This document shows positions 1 to 9,861 of a DNA stretch of 64,000 bases, one piece after another. This DNA is from Rhodoferax sp. (GTDB taxonomy: Bacteria > Pseudomonadota > Gammaproteobacteria > Burkholderiales > Burkholderiaceae_C): NCBI GenBank assembly GCA_031291295.1, contig JARLJI010000260.1, positions 1 to 64,000 on the forward strand, read 5' to 3'. The notes under the pieces were generated by a model. The model ran no database searches. It had not been told where the DNA came from and saw only the letters and a list, made by a program, of their open reading frames with translations. The position numbers and the translations under genes are program-made. Every line of letters begins with the position of its first letter. The first letter of the stretch is position 1.

Positions 1-439
1 GAGGCCTGGCTCCTGTGGCAAACAGCAAGTAGAACAGTGCAATGTCATGCCAAGGCCGACTGCTTCGACCCTTGATGCGCAACACTGCCTGCGCAATTTC
101 CTCGCTAGAGAGGATGCGGGTATCATGAGGCCTGCCAGCTGAGCCTGGCTCGAAAGACTCCAGCGCCGTCAGAATAGCACCCCGGTGCATGCGAAGACGG
201 CGAACAAAAGCGGCACCTTCCTCGCTGAGTCCCTGAATTCCCACCACCTTGCTCAACTGAGCCGCAACAACTTTGATACGTCTTTCGACGGCGGTACGCG
301 ATTTGCCAAACCTGGCGGCGACAACCTCATACGTCTCGCCGCTGATCACCGCTTTGAGCATCCCAACGGATTGCATTGCCGTTTCGTTTTCGCCAGCCAT
401 GTCTTGATTTCGATCATGTGGTTTGGTGTCTTTTTTCAT
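1..439 (-). CDS. Site-specific (tyrosine-type) integrase, 5' part only, cut by the window edge
   Basis: Translated leftward from ATG at 439, this gives about 146 residues with no stop before the left edge. The first part contains a helix-turn-helix-like stretch (GETYEVVAARFGKSRTAVER). The last part reads HDIALFYLLFATGARPL, which matches the start of the catalytic domain of phage-type integrases, where the first active-site Arg sits in a TGAR(P)LE context. A second, broken copy of the same gene lies at 2851-3318. DNA upstream of both copies is also alike (around 485-525 and 3369-3415), so a whole segment was duplicated. The gene may be functional, but only its beginning is visible. The family call rests on motif recognition. 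Confidence 0.7.
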   Translation of the reverse strand, partial: MKKDTKPHDRNQDMAGENETAMQSVGMLKAVISGETYEVVAARFGKSRTAVERRIKVVAAQLSKVVGIQGLSEEGAAFVRRLRMHRGAILTALESFEPGSAGRPHDTRILSSEEIAQAVLRIKGRSSRPWHDIALFYLLFATGARP

Positions 440-574
440 ACTGATTGCGCCTCCTGATTTTTTGATGCTCAACCTTTTTATCTGGAGTCGCCAGGCCAAA
501 TTACCAGGAAAGTTGGGGGATTTCGGTGTCAACCCGAGCTCGGTGTCAAACCCTCGAAGTCGCCCTGCATTCCC

Positions 575-1036
575 CAAGGCACAGCACGAGCGTCAGACCT
601 GTCTGACTACCGCAACGTCGCATCGGCCTACCGGATCAGCCTCAAGTCATTGGGGAGGCGGTATCTTGAACTTCATGACGAAGTTGCCGATCTGGACGTG
701 ATGATTGGCGCAATCGTTACTGAGTTGGCTCCAAATCTAATTGCGCGAAATTCAATTGGCAATGAAAGTGCAGCGCAACTATTACCGACGGCTGGAGACA
801 ACTCGCAGCGTATTCACTCAGAGGCCAGCTTTGCCGCGTTGTGCGGCGTAAGTCCAGTGCCCGCGTCTTCTGGCAAGGTCACACGGCATCGTCTCAATCG
901 CGGTGGCGACCGGGCTGCAAACAGCGCATTGCACATCATTGCCATTGGACGACTTCGGACTGATCCACGTTCGCAAGCTTATATCGCTCGTCGAGTTAGG
1001 GCAATGCTGATTAAGGTCCACGCTCACCGAGGTTGA
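575..1036 (+). pseudogene. IS110-family transposase, C-terminal fragment (Transposase_20 domain)
   Basis: The frame encodes the C-terminal Transposase_20 region of IS110/IS116 transposases: GNESAAQLLPTAGDN, then FAALCGVSPVPASSGK and TRHRLNRGGDRAANSALH are diagnostic. The N-terminal RuvC-like DEDD catalytic half is absent. The C-terminus also departs from the family after YIARR, so both ends are lost. The sequence similarity to the family fades close to the left end of the IS630 element that follows, so that insertion or later deletions may have removed the remainder. The fragment cannot encode an active transposase. Confidence 0.75.
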
Positions 1037-1042
1037 AACGTT

Positions 1043-1062
1043 ATTCTATTTCTAATTCATTA
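1043..1062 (+). repeat. IS630 left terminal inverted repeat
   Basis: Twenty bases matching the reverse complement of 2165-2184 with two mismatches (positions 5 and 19 of the repeat). It precedes the first transposase frame by about 40-60 bases. Confidence 0.75.
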
Positions 1063-1102
1063 ATGTAATAATCAAGCTCCATCACCATTGATGGAGAAAG
1101 TC

Positions 1103-1651
1103 ATGTCACGTCCTGCCAGCGGAGACGCTGATGTTTTGAAGAATGCCCGCACGGCAATAGCCGCGGCCCAGACGGTGGAGCAGTTGCGCCAAGCGCAGGC
1201 GGTGGTGTTGCCGCTGGACTATGGCTTGAGCCTGGCTGACACGGCCCAGCTCATTGGCGTGTCGCCGGGCTGGGCCTGTCAACTGCGCCGGAGCTTCATG
1301 CATGGCCAGTTGGCCGGTGCCCCCGGCTCGCCCACTGCGGGCGGGCGCAAGCGCCAGAACATGAGTTTGCAAGAAGAGCGGGAGTTTCTGGCCCCGTTTC
1401 TGGCGCAAGCCGCCAGCGGTGGTGTGCTCGTCGTCGGCCAGGTTAAAGCGGCGCTGGACAAGCGCTTGGGGCGCGAGGTGGCGCTCGCGTCAGCCTATAA
1501 CTTGCTGCACCGCCACGACTGGCGCAAGCTCGCTCCCGACAAGCGCCATCCGCAAAGCGACCAACTAGCGCAGGAGGAGTGGAAAAAAAACTCCCCGAGC
1601 GTCTTGCCCAAATCCGCCAAGACTGGGCGCAAGGCAAAACCATCAAGCTGA
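1103..1651 (+). CDS. IS630 transposase, first frame (helix-turn-helix N-terminal part)
   Basis: This frame encodes the DNA-binding half of an IS630 transposase, with a HTH-like stretch (LSLADTAQLIGVSPGWACQL) and a second winged-helix-like region ending near DWRKLAPDKRHPQ. The ATG at 1103 (MSRPASGDAD) is a likelier start than the in-frame ATG at 1088. A run of eight A residues at 1583-1590 lies where the protein should continue into the catalytic frame; slippage by -1 there would join the two halves. Without slippage translation continues to 1651 as an unrelated short tail. IS630 elements are known to use programmed frameshifting. Confidence 0.8.
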   Translation: MSRPASGDADVLKNARTAIAAAQTVEQLRQAQAVVLPLDYGLSLADTAQLIGVSPGWACQLRRSFMHGQLAGAPGSPTAGGRKRQNMSLQEEREFLAPFLAQAASGGVLVVGQVKAALDKRLGREVALASAYNLLHRHDWRKLAPDKRHPQSDQLAQEEWKKNSPSVLPKSAKTGRKAKPSS

Positions 1652-2175
1652 TGTTCCAGGACGAAGCGCGTTTTGGGCGCATCTCGGACGTGCGCCGGTG
1701 CTGGGCGCCCAAGCCCCTGCGCCCAATTTGCCAAGCCATGTTGACGCACGAATACATCTATGTCTATGGCGCGGTAGATGTCTGCACTGGCGCGCTCGAC
1801 AGCCTGATCCTGCCGCACGTCAACACCGGGTGCATGCAGTTGTTCCTGAATGAAGTCGCGGCACGCCACCCGGATGAGCGCATTGTCATGGTGATTGACG
1901 GTGCCGGCTGGCATCGTAGCGAGGCACTCCAGGCGCCGGCCAACATCTACCTGCTGAAACTTCCGCCTTACGCCCCCGAGCTCAACCCGATTGAGCACGT
2001 ATGGGATGAGCTGCGTGAGAAGTTCTTTCATAACCGCGTCTTCAACAGTCTTGATGCTTTGGAGGATCACCTGACGCTGGCGCTGAAAACCTTGGAAGAC
2101 GACCCCAACACAGTGGGCTCCATAGTGTCATGGCCATGGATCATTGGCGCATTTTTAACTTCACTTATGAATTAG
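1579..2175 (+). CDS. IS630 transposase, second frame (DDE catalytic part)
   Basis: This frame carries the catalytic triad of the IS630/Tc1 superfamily: Asp in QDEARFGRISD, Asp in VMVIDGAGWH and Glu in ELNPIEHVWDELREKFFHN. It begins at a GTG (1579) overlapping the first frame, but the natural product is probably the -1 frameshift fusion with it (about 360 residues). All three acidic residues are present, so the fused enzyme could be active. Confidence 0.85.
   Translation: MEKKLPERLAQIRQDWAQGKTIKLMFQDEARFGRISDVRRCWAPKPLRPICQAMLTHEYIYVYGAVDVCTGALDSLILPHVNTGCMQLFLNEVAARHPDERIVMVIDGAGWHRSEALQAPANIYLLKLPPYAPELNPIEHVWDELREKFFHNRVFNSLDALEDHLTLALKTLEDDPNTVGSIVSWPWIIGAFLTSLMN
1583..1590 (+). promoter_or_regulatory. 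Probable programmed -1 frameshift slippery site
   Basis: Eight consecutive A residues form an A-AAA-AAA heptamer in the first transposase frame. The downstream catalytic frame is in the -1 register relative to the upstream frame, the shift this motif favours. No stem-loop was modelled. Confidence 0.6.
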
Positions 2176-2184
2176 AAATGGAAT
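2165..2184 (-). repeat. IS630 right terminal inverted repeat
   Basis: Partner of 1043-1062 (18 of 20 matches). It begins inside the last codons of the transposase gene and ends just before the ATG of the IS5-derived frame at 2188. Confidence 0.75.
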
Positions 2185-2187
2185 TAC

Positions 2188-2811
2188 ATGCCGATGAAAC
2201 AAAGAACCCTTGCCATGGCAGCCGATCAGGGATCGGGATACGAGCAATATCGCAAGCTCACGCGGCGTGACGAGTTTCTCAAGACCATGGAAGCCATCGT
2301 GCCGTGGGCTGCGCTGTGTGAAGTCATCGAGCCGCACTACCCTAAGGCGGGCAATGGACGCCCACCTATTGGTTTGGAGCGCATGCTGCGCATCCACTTC
2401 ATCCAGCACTGGTTCAACCTGGCTGACTTGGCCTGTGAAGAAGCCTTGTACGACAGTGCCAGCCTGCGCCGCTTTGTCGGAATTGATCTGGGGCGCGAGC
2501 CTGTACCCGATGCCACTACGCTACTGAAGTTTCGCAAGCGGCTCAATGACAACAAGCTCGGTGAAGCCCTGTTTGCGCAGGTTGGCCAAGTGTTGCAGAG
2601 CAAAGGCTTCAAGGTCAACACTGGCACCATCGTGGACGCCACCATCATTGGTGCACCCAGTTCCACCAAGAACGCCGACAAGGCACGTGACGCTGTGCTG
2701 AACTGGATGGCCTTCTACAATCATTCAAGATTGCATTCAAGCCTTGGGTATCTCAGTCCGATGCAATTCGAACAACGCTGGTACGAGGCACAGCGCAAAA
2801 AGGCCGCGTAA
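2188..2811 (+). pseudogene. Chimeric transposase ORF: IS5-family N-terminus fused in frame to IS3-family OrfB C-terminus
   Basis: Residues 1 to about 170 are an IS5-family transposase N-terminus: PWAALCEVIEPHYPKAGNGR, LERMLRIHFIQHWFNLADLA, VGIDLGREPVPDATTLLKFR and VDATIIGAPSSTKNADKARD. At about 2697 the frame switches without interruption to the final part of an IS3 OrfB integrase: WMAFYNHSRLHSSLGYLSPM then FEQRWYEAQRKKAA. The IS5 part retains the first catalytic Asp (VDAT) but lacks the later DDE residues. The IS3 part lacks its first two catalytic residues. The product is therefore probably inactive, but the open frame is intact over 207 residues. Confidence 0.8.
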
Positions 2812-2850
2812 TCGTTGGGCTAAGAACTACACAATTCAGGGGCAAGGTCA
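2812..2850 (+). mobile_element. Right end of an IS3-family element
   Basis: Downstream of the IS3 OrfB C-terminus, the sequence ends in a CAGGGGCAAGGTCA-type terminus (reverse complement starts TGACCTTGCCCCTG), as expected of an IS3 right inverted repeat. Integrase-like coding sequence on the minus strand resumes immediately after 2850, so this tip marks an insertion into the integrase pseudogene. Confidence 0.6.
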
Positions 2851-3318
2851 CATCATCGAGCCGGTTGCTGCTGAAGTGCAACGGTCAGGTCTTTCCGGTA
2901 ATAGCAACTTCGGCGCGCATCTCGGATTCCTGGCGAACACCGCCGTCCACATCAAGGTAGTCCCGCACCGCCAGGCGGGCGATTTCCTCCCTGGAGACGA
3001 TGCGGTTCTCCCGGGGTCGGCATAATGCTGCTGGCTCGAAGGATGCCAGCGCGATCAGGATGGCATCCCGTGCAAGCGCAGACGGCGAACGAAAGTCGCC
3101 CCCTCTTCGTTGAGTCCTTGAATTCCGACTGCCCTGGTCACCTGGGTCGCAATGGCCTTGATTCGCCTCTCAACGGCGGTTCTCGATTTGCCAAATTTGG
3201 CAGCGACCGCTTCATATGTTTCACCATTGATCACCGCCACGAGCATCCCGACGGATTGCGTCACCATCTCGTTCAACTGATCAGAAACTCGATTACTTGG
3301 TCTAAGGTTTTTGTCCAT
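2851..3318 (-). pseudogene. Second copy of the integrase gene, multiply disrupted
   Basis: Reading leftward from ATG 3318, the protein closely follows the copy at 1-439 (GETYEAVAAKFGKSRTAVER, then GIQGLNEEGATFVRRLRLH). The frame then breaks by a one-base loss near 3066. It continues in another frame as LIALASFEPA..REEIARLAVRDYLDVDGG, where about 30 residues present in copy 1 (including the TGAR motif) are missing. A stop at 2885-2887 interrupts AEVAITGKT*PLHFSSNRLDD; an Arg CGA codon changed to TGA would explain it. The gene is finally cut at 2850 by the IS3 end. It is certainly non-functional. Confidence 0.8.
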
Positions 3319-3725
3319 ACTGAACTGGTGCTCCTGGTGTCCCACTATCCTCGACCACTTCGCTTCGAGCCGCCAAGCGAAATTGCCAGGAAACACAGGG
3401 GGGTTTCGATATTGGCTTCTGTCATTCGCAATCACACTCCCGCTGGCGCCATAGCAGTCCGATATCGGCAACACGGGTATTGCAGTCTCACAGTTTTCGA
3501 ACTATCACTGCATCAAATGCACTCATCTGGGATCAGCCATCGGCATGGCATTGGAACTACTCAATGCGGCAACGGAATTTGTCGATCTTGGAGAATGGGC
3601 CAATTTTTCCTCGAAACACCCAAGTTTGGTTTGGCTCAAGAACCGCCGTCGAGCAACCGGCGAAGGGGTGCGCTCTGTTGGGCCTGTTTTTGAGCGAAAA
3701 ACAATGGCCGCGACAAGCCAACCAA
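3319..3725. other. Intergenic stretch without a supported gene
   Basis: The part nearest the integrase pseudogene (about 3319-3420) resembles the DNA upstream of the first integrase copy (about 440-530), sharing a GCCAGG/GCCAAG..AAATT.CCAGGAAA block, so it belongs to the duplicated segment and may have held its promoter. The rest contains only short open frames with no recognisable protein family. Confidence 0.5.
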
Positions 3726-4286
3726 CTACGCCGGTTTCGCGGCCTTCTTCAGCGGCTGCCAGCCAAAAAACTCCGGCTCATGGCGCTTAACCACCGGCCC
3801 ATTGACATCCCAAGACATCCATTTGCCCAAGTGGTAGGCGGCTGTCCTGAGGACGGAGCTGGCAGGCCTGCCAGCTTGCTCTGATGTTCGCGATATCCCG
3901 GATATGGTCTGATAGGCCACCGTCGCCATGTTGAACAGCAATTCGCGCAAGTGAGTACAGCCCCTGATTCCACCGAGGTTTTTCTCGATGGTGTGACGCC
4001 AGCCCGACCTCATCGTGCAACCAACCATTTTCTGCATCGGGTCCTGGGCCTGCAGGCATTCGGGAAACGGCGTACTGGCCATGGACGTGACGATCTCGCT
4101 GATTGTCATGTCATGGACCGGGGTGCCCGGTCGCAGTGTGCCTCGGTCAGGCGTTTTCAGGACATAGGTTTTAACATCGACTATCGCGGCCTCGATGTCC
4201 CAGAGCCCGTCCTCACGCTGGTAGCCGCGAAACGTAACCCTGCGCGTGTGCAGATGTTTCCTGATTTGGGGTGGTAGTAGTGGCAT
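3726..4286 (-). CDS. DUF2889 family protein
   Basis: The protein of 186 residues starts MPLLPPQIRKHLHTRRVTFR and contains GYQREDGLWDIEAAIVDVKT, PVHDMTISEIV and a C-terminal GCTHLRELLFNMATVAYQT segment, the characteristic blocks of DUF2889. The ATG at 4286 was chosen over an upstream start at 4340 because conserved similarity begins here. The family's biochemical function is not established. It lies about 50 bases downstream of panC in the same direction, so it may be the last gene of the pan-bio operon, but it could equally be independent. Confidence 0.75.
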   Translation of the reverse strand: MPLLPPQIRKHLHTRRVTFRGYQREDGLWDIEAAIVDVKTYVLKTPDRGTLRPGTPVHDMTISEIVTSMASTPFPECLQAQDPMQKMVGCTMRSGWRHTIEKNLGGIRGCTHLRELLFNMATVAYQTISGISRTSEQAGRPASSVLRTAAYHLGKWMSWDVNGPVVKRHEPEFFGWQPLKKAAKPA

Positions 4287-4336
4287 TGAATTCTCTGCTG
4301 AATAAATAACATCTGACCGTGCCGATCTCGCTCCGC

Positions 4337-5188
<852 letters not shown>

Positions 5189-5265
5189 TTATCGTTGGGT
5201 CAGGATGGACGGAGATGAGGCTCAATAGGGTGCTGGCAGTGGCCTAACGCTGGGTTCGCATCCGT

Positions 5266-5560
5266 TCAGCAAGTATGGATGTTCTCAACGGGAAAGCGGC
5301 TGGCTTTCACGTCCTCGACGTAGCACGGCACATTGCACCGAAGCGCTGCCATCCATGAAGTTGCGCACAAAGCGGGGGCGTTTGCCGTGACTTACGGCCA
5401 GCATGTCGTGTAGCACCAGCACCTGGCCGCTGCAGGCCACGCTCGCACCGATGCCGATGACGGGTATCGTGAGCGTTTGTGTCACTTTTTGCGCCAGGGT
5501 GGGCATTTCACGCAGGCGGTGCAGGGTCAGGGGTTTGCGTGGGGTGGTTTGCTCGCTCAT
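5266..5560 (-). pseudogene. panB: Collapsed panB (3-methyl-2-oxobutanoate hydroxymethyltransferase)
   Basis: From ATG 5560 ([19 protein letters not shown], the usual PanB N-terminus) the frame jumps to a PanB C-terminal segment: [20 protein letters not shown], then [20 protein letters not shown] and GSASVQ. About 160 central residues with the metal-binding and ketopantoate-binding sites are absent. A frameshift near 5325 separates this from the final [18 protein letters not shown] read in another frame and ending at 5266. An internal deletion plus a frameshift makes the gene non-functional. It sits exactly where panB would stand in a panBC operon. Confidence 0.8.
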
Positions 5561-5567
5561 AGTGTTC

Positions 5568-6584
5568 TCACGCAGTCGCAGCCGTAGTGGCTTGACGCAG
5601 GCCCAGGCGCTGCAGCAGGTCAAGATCGGCGTGCGTATCCGGGTTGCCGGTCGTCAGCAACTTGTCGCCGTAGAAAATGGAATTGGCACCGGCCAAAAAG
5701 CATAGGGCCTGCACCGCGTCGCCCATCTGCTGGCGACCTGCCGACAAGCGTACGCGCGCCAAGGGCATGGTAAGGCGCGCCACAGCGATGGTGCGCACAA
5801 ACTCGAAAGGGTCGAGCGGTGGCTGGTCGGCCAGTGGCGTGCCGGGAACGGGCACCAGGTTGTTAATTGGCACCGATTCAGGATAGGGGTCAAGGTTGGC
5901 CAACTGGGCGATCAGGCCAGCGCGTTGCAGACGTGTCTCGCCCATCCCTACGATGCCGCCGCAGCAGACTTTGACGCCGGCACCACGCACACGTTCCAAG
6001 GTGTCTAGCCGGTCCTGATAGTCACGGGTGGTGATGATGTCACCATAGAAATCGGGTGCGCTGTCAAGGTTGTGGTTGTAGTAGTCCAGCCCGGCATCGC
6101 GCAGGGTTTCGGCGTGGCCGTCATTCAGCATTCCCAGCGTAGCGCAGGTTTCCAGCCCCAGGGCCTTGACGGTGCTGACCAGTTCGGCCATTTTTTCAAT
6201 ATCGCGGTCTTTCGGTGCGCGCCAGGCCGCACCCATACAAAAACGCGTGGCACCGGCTGCCTTGGCGAGTTGCGCAGCTTGCAGCACGGCTTGGGGCTCC
6301 ATCAGCTTGCTGGCCTCGACGCCAGTGTCGAACTTGGCGGATTGAGGGCAGTAGCCACAGTCTTCTGGGCAGCCCCCGGTCTTGACCGAAAGCAGCGTAG
6401 CAAATTCGATCTGGGTAGGGTCGAAGTGTTCCCGGTGTACCGTCTGGGCACGGTGCATCAACTCAGGAAAGGGAAGTGCAAATAGGGCTTGCACGGCTTC
6501 GACCGTCCATCGCGCCGGTTGGGGCGCGGCGATGGCAACAGCGCGGCGATGCAGGGTAACGGTTTGCTCGACAACAGAGGACAT
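5568..6584 (-). CDS. bioB: Biotin synthase
   Basis: BioB is a radical-SAM enzyme that inserts sulfur into dethiobiotin to form biotin. The SAM-binding iron-sulfur cluster motif CPEDCGYC places cysteines at residues 72, 76 and 79. Other family blocks are visible: [36 protein letters not shown] and [12 protein letters not shown]. The start at 6584 (MSSVVEQT) follows an AGAGAG ribosome-binding site; the longer frame upstream runs into bioD and is unlikely. The product is 338 residues. bioD ends 13 bases upstream, so the two are co-transcribed. Confidence 0.96.
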   Translation of the reverse strand: MSSVVEQTVTLHRRAVAIAAPQPARWTVEAVQALFALPFPELMHRAQTVHREHFDPTQIEFATLLSVKTGGCPEDCGYCPQSAKFDTGVEASKLMEPQAVLQAAQLAKAAGATRFCMGAAWRAPKDRDIEKMAELVSTVKALGLETCATLGMLNDGHAETLRDAGLDYYNHNLDSAPDFYGDIITTRDYQDRLDTLERVRGAGVKVCCGGIVGMGETRLQRAGLIAQLANLDPYPESVPINNLVPVPGTPLADQPPLDPFEFVRTIAVARLTMPLARVRLSAGRQQMGDAVQALCFLAGANSIFYGDKLLTTGNPDTHADLDLLQRLGLRQATTAATA

Positions 6585-6597
6585 GAAAAACTCTCTT

Positions 6598-7323
6598 TCA
6601 ATAAGACGGAACAATGACCGATGGAATTGTCTCCAACCCATCTGCAAAACTAATGCGAGGACTCTGCATTTGCCAGGGAATCTGCGCCCAGCAGGGCGCG
6701 CCCAGCCGCTGGGCCAGCGCGTTGACATTCTCGACCGGAGCCGACATCTCTGGGTCGATGTGGTTGGCCACCCAGCCGACCAGGGGCAAACCGGCCTGCC
6801 GGATCGCCTGCGCCGTCAGCAAGGCGTGGTTCAGGCAGCCCAGGCGTATGCCGACCACCAGCACGACCGGCACAGCCAAAACTTGGGCAAGATCGGCCAA
6901 GGTTTCGGTGGCATTGATCGGCACAGAAAAACCACCTGCACCTTCGACCACCACGCTGTCGGATACCGACTGCAGTTGTGCAAAGCACGCCTGCAAATGG
7001 TCAAGGCGCAGGGGGATGCCTTCATTTTCTGCCGCGATGTGCGGTGCCATGGCGTCCCGCAACAGGTAGGGACAGACCCAAGGGGCGGGGGCCTGCACAT
7101 TGCTGGCCGCGCTCAGTGCTTCCACATCGTCGTTGCACCAGCGTCCATCCACCCAGCTTGTGCCTGCGGCCACCGGCTTCATGCCCACGGCGCGCCTACC
7201 GGTTTGCCCCAGGTGGCGCAGCAAGGCGGCGGCCACCAGGCTTTTGCCGACGCCTGTGTCCGTGCCTGTGACAAAAAAATCAGCACGGGGCAGGCTGCGT
7301 GATCGGGGTGGTGGCAGTGTCAT
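6598..7323 (-). CDS. bioD: ATP-dependent dethiobiotin synthetase
   Basis: BioD closes the ureido ring of dethiobiotin using CO2 and ATP. The P-loop GTDTGVGKS is at residues 20-28, with MKPVAAG and VVVEGAGGF following as in the family. The product is 241 residues. The ATG at 7323 overlaps the bioF stop codon in an ATGA arrangement, which indicates translational coupling and decides the start against a longer upstream possibility. Confidence 0.95.
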   Translation of the reverse strand: MTLPPPRSRSLPRADFFVTGTDTGVGKSLVAAALLRHLGQTGRRAVGMKPVAAGTSWVDGRWCNDDVEALSAASNVQAPAPWVCPYLLRDAMAPHIAAENEGIPLRLDHLQACFAQLQSVSDSVVVEGAGGFSVPINATETLADLAQVLAVPVVLVVGIRLGCLNHALLTAQAIRQAGLPLVGWVANHIDPEMSAPVENVNALAQRLGAPCWAQIPWQMQSPRISFADGLETIPSVIVPSY

Positions 7324-8501
7324 TGCAGCGCTTTCAGGTGGTCTGCCAGCCGGTCCACATCGTCGATGCTGTGCGCCGCAGACAACGCAATGCGCAGGCG
7401 GGCTGTGCCCCGCGGCACGGTGGGTGGGCGAATGGCGGGAACCCACAGCCCCTGCGCTTCGAGCTGGGCAGACACGGCCAGCGCGGTCTCATTGCTGCCC
7501 AGAATCAGAGGCTGTATGGGCGTGTCGGATGGCAACAAGCGCCACGGGCTGCTGGCCATGCGTTCGCGGAGGTGGGCAATCAGCGCTTGCAGGTGCTGGC
7601 GGCGGGAGTGCCCCTGTAGCCCGGCAATCACGTCCAGACTGGTACACAGGGCGTGCGCCAATGCCGGCGGCGCTGCGGTGCTGAAGATGTAGGTGCGAGC
7701 CTTTTGCACCAGCCAGTCAATCACTTGCGGGCAGGCCGCGACAAAGGCCCCGCCTACCCCGGCGGCCTTGCCCAAGGTGCCCATGTAGACGATGTGCGGA
7801 GACTTCAGGCCAAAATGCTCCAGCACGCCACGTCCACCGGCACCCAGCACGCCAAAGCCGTGGGCATCGTCCACGATCAACCAAGCACCATAGCGCTCGG
7901 CCAGGGCCAGCAACTGCGGCAGCGGTGCGATGTCGCCGTCCATCGAGAACACGCTGTCGGTCACGATCAGCTTGTTCGTCGCTGTCTCTTGCGCTAGCCT
8001 CGTCTCCAGGGTTTGCAAATCGCCGTGCGGATACACATGCACGCGCGCGCCTCGGGCCAGGCGCACCGCGTCGATCAGCGAGGCGTGGTTGAGCACTTCC
8101 GAAAAAATCGCCGTGGGCTCGCCCGTGGCTGCCAGCGCAGGCGTCACCGCCAGGTTGGCCATGTAGCCGGTGCAAAAAAACAGCGTGCGGCAGGTCTCGA
8201 ACTGGGGGCTGACAAACTCCGCCAGCCGGTGCTCCAGCGCCTCGTGCGCCTGGCTGTGTCCGCTGATGAGGTGGGATGCACCACTGCCCGCGCCGTGCAG
8301 CCCGGCCCCTTCCTGCAAGGCCGTCACCACCGCAGGGTGGTTGGCAAGCCCCAGGTAGTCGTTCGAGCAAAACGCCAGGCGATCACGGTCGTTCAGCTTG
8401 ACATGGGGGCCACAGGGCGATTGCGTAGGGCGCGCGCGGCGGCGCAGGTGTTGGGCGTCGAGTTGCACCATGCGCGCCTCCAGGGTGTCGATCAAATGCA
8501 T
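7320..8501 (-). CDS. bioF: 8-amino-7-oxononanoate synthase
   Basis: BioF condenses pimeloyl-thioester with L-alanine using pyridoxal phosphate. The PLP-lysine motif is [13 protein letters not shown] (Lys near residue 248). Family blocks [34 protein letters not shown] and [11 protein letters not shown] are intact. The product is 393 residues from [10 protein letters not shown] (ATG 8501). It ends 7 bases from the bioA stop on one side and overlaps bioD by four bases on the other. Confidence 0.95.
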   Translation of the reverse strand: MHLIDTLEARMVQLDAQHLRRRARPTQSPCGPHVKLNDRDRLAFCSNDYLGLANHPAVVTALQEGAGLHGAGSGASHLISGHSQAHEALEHRLAEFVSPQFETCRTLFFCTGYMANLAVTPALAATGEPTAIFSEVLNHASLIDAVRLARGARVHVYPHGDLQTLETRLAQETATNKLIVTDSVFSMDGDIAPLPQLLALAERYGAWLIVDDAHGFGVLGAGGRGVLEHFGLKSPHIVYMGTLGKAAGVGGAFVAACPQVIDWLVQKARTYIFSTAAPPALAHALCTSLDVIAGLQGHSRRQHLQALIAHLRERMASSPWRLLPSDTPIQPLILGSNETALAVSAQLEAQGLWVPAIRPPTVPRGTARLRIALSAAHSIDDVDRLADHLKALQ

Positions 8502-8508
8502 GGTGGTT

Positions 8509-9861
8509 TCAGGTTCGCAGCGCTTCGGCCAACGCGCTTTGCACGCCCTCGGCAAGCAATGTCTGTTCGTGGTCGTTCAGGATATAGGGCGGCATCAGGT
8601 AGACGGTTTTACCGATGGGGCGCAACATCAACCCGCTTTCTAAGGCCAGGGCATGAAAGCGCCGCGAGAAGGTGGCCGCATGCGCGGGATCTTCAACCGT
8701 AACATCAAAGGCCCAAATCATGCCCTGCTGCCGGAAATGCCGCACCTGCGGGTGCGCGGCTACAGGGGCGAGCAGGGTGCTGAGCCGCCTGGCACGCACG
8801 CGGTTGGCGTTCAGCACATCGTCTTCTTCAAAAATATCCAGGCAAGCCAGGGCTGCGCGGCAGGCCAGCGGGTTGCCGGTGTAGGAATGAGAATGCAAAA
8901 AGGCACGGTTGATGCCATCGTCGTAAAAAGCCTGGTAGACATTTGGCGTCGTCATCACCAGTGACAGCGGCAGGTAGCCTCCGCTGATGCCTTTGGACAA
9001 GCAGAGGAAGTCGGGCCACATCCTTTCCCCCTCACCTCCCCCATTCCCGGCCTGCTCACAAGCGAAGAAGGTGCCGGTGCGGCCACAACCCACGGCGATT
9101 TCATCGGCGATCAAATGCACGTGGTACTGGTCGCACAGGCGGCGGATGTCCTGAAGGTACTGCGCATCGTGCATGGCCATGCCAGCGGCACACTGCACCA
9201 GCGGTTCCACGATCAGCGCGGCGATGGTGTCGGCCTTGGCCTCGAACAACTGCCGCAGTGTTTCCGCCGCGCGCGCTGCCACGTCCCGCGCGCTTTCACC
9301 CGGACGGGCTGCACGCGCATCCGGGCTGGCGACGATGTGGGCCGGTCGCAGCAGGCCATCGTAAGCCTGACGAAATAGCGGCACATCGGTCACGCCCAGG
9401 GCTCCCAGGGTTTCGCCGTGGTAGCTCTGCGCGAGGCAGGCAAAGTCACGCTTGAGGGGTTGGCCGCTGTTGCGCCAGTAGTGGGCGCTCATCTTGAGCG
9501 CGATTTCCACGGCGGAGGAACCGTCAGAGGCGTAAAAGCAATGCCCGAGTGCATGCCCTGTAAGTGCCGCCAGCCGCTCGGAAAGCTCGACCACAGGCGC
9601 ATGGGTACACCCGGCCAGCATCACATGCTCCAGCGTGTCGAGCTGGGCTTTCACGGCGGCGTTGATGCGCGGGTTGGCGTGGCCGAACAGGTTGACCCAC
9701 CAGGAACTCAAGCCGTCCAGGTAGCCTTTGCCCGCTTCGTCATAGAGCCAGGCACCGCTGCCGCGTACCAACGCCAGCGGCGGCTGCGTCTCGTGGCGTT
9801 TCATCTGGGTGCAGGGATGCCACACGCTGGCCGTGCTGCGGCTGGAGAGGCTTGCCGACAT
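8509..9861 (-). CDS. bioA: Adenosylmethionine--8-amino-7-oxononanoate aminotransferase
   Basis: BioA transaminates 8-amino-7-oxononanoate to 7,8-diaminononanoate, with S-adenosylmethionine as usual amino donor. It is a class III aminotransferase of 450 residues. It shows [40 protein letters not shown], the PLP aspartate in [12 protein letters not shown] and the PLP lysine in [14 protein letters not shown]. Its ATG overlaps the panD stop as TGATG, implying coupled translation. A GTG three bases upstream is an alternative start. Confidence 0.95.
   Translation of the reverse strand: MSASLSSRSTASVWHPCTQMKRHETQPPLALVRGSGAWLYDEAGKGYLDGLSSWWVNLFGHANPRINAAVKAQLDTLEHVMLAGCTHAPVVELSERLAALTGHALGHCFYASDGSSAVEIALKMSAHYWRNSGQPLKRDFACLAQSYHGETLGALGVTDVPLFRQAYDGLLRPAHIVASPDARAARPGESARDVAARAAETLRQLFEAKADTIAALIVEPLVQCAAGMAMHDAQYLQDIRRLCDQYHVHLIADEIAVGCGRTGTFFACEQAGNGGGEGERMWPDFLCLSKGISGGYLPLSLVMTTPNVYQAFYDDGINRAFLHSHSYTGNPLACRAALACLDIFEEDDVLNANRVRARRLSTLLAPVAAHPQVRHFRQQGMIWAFDVTVEDPAHAATFSRRFHALALESGLMLRPIGKTVYLMPPYILNDHEQTLLAEGVQSALAEALRT

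Larger units (their letters stand above)
1043..2184 (+). mobile_element. IS630-family insertion sequence, apparently complete
   Basis: A 1,142-bp unit bounded by imperfect terminal inverted repeats: 1043-1062 pairs with the reverse complement of 2165-2184 at 18 of 20 positions. It encloses two overlapping transposase frames with the IS630 DDE signature. IS630 elements normally duplicate a TA dinucleotide; TA occurs next to each end (1042-1043 and 2185-2186), but the two sites do not align perfectly, so the exact tips are uncertain by one or two bases. It sits between an IS110 fragment and an IS5 fragment whose own left terminus is missing. Confidence 0.8.

Noticed and set aside
3545-3790. 81-residue plus-strand frame starting MALELLNAATEFVDLGEW
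   Set aside because: It has no recognised family, and its end runs antisense into the DUF2889 gene. It might be a fragment, but the evidence is insufficient to call it.
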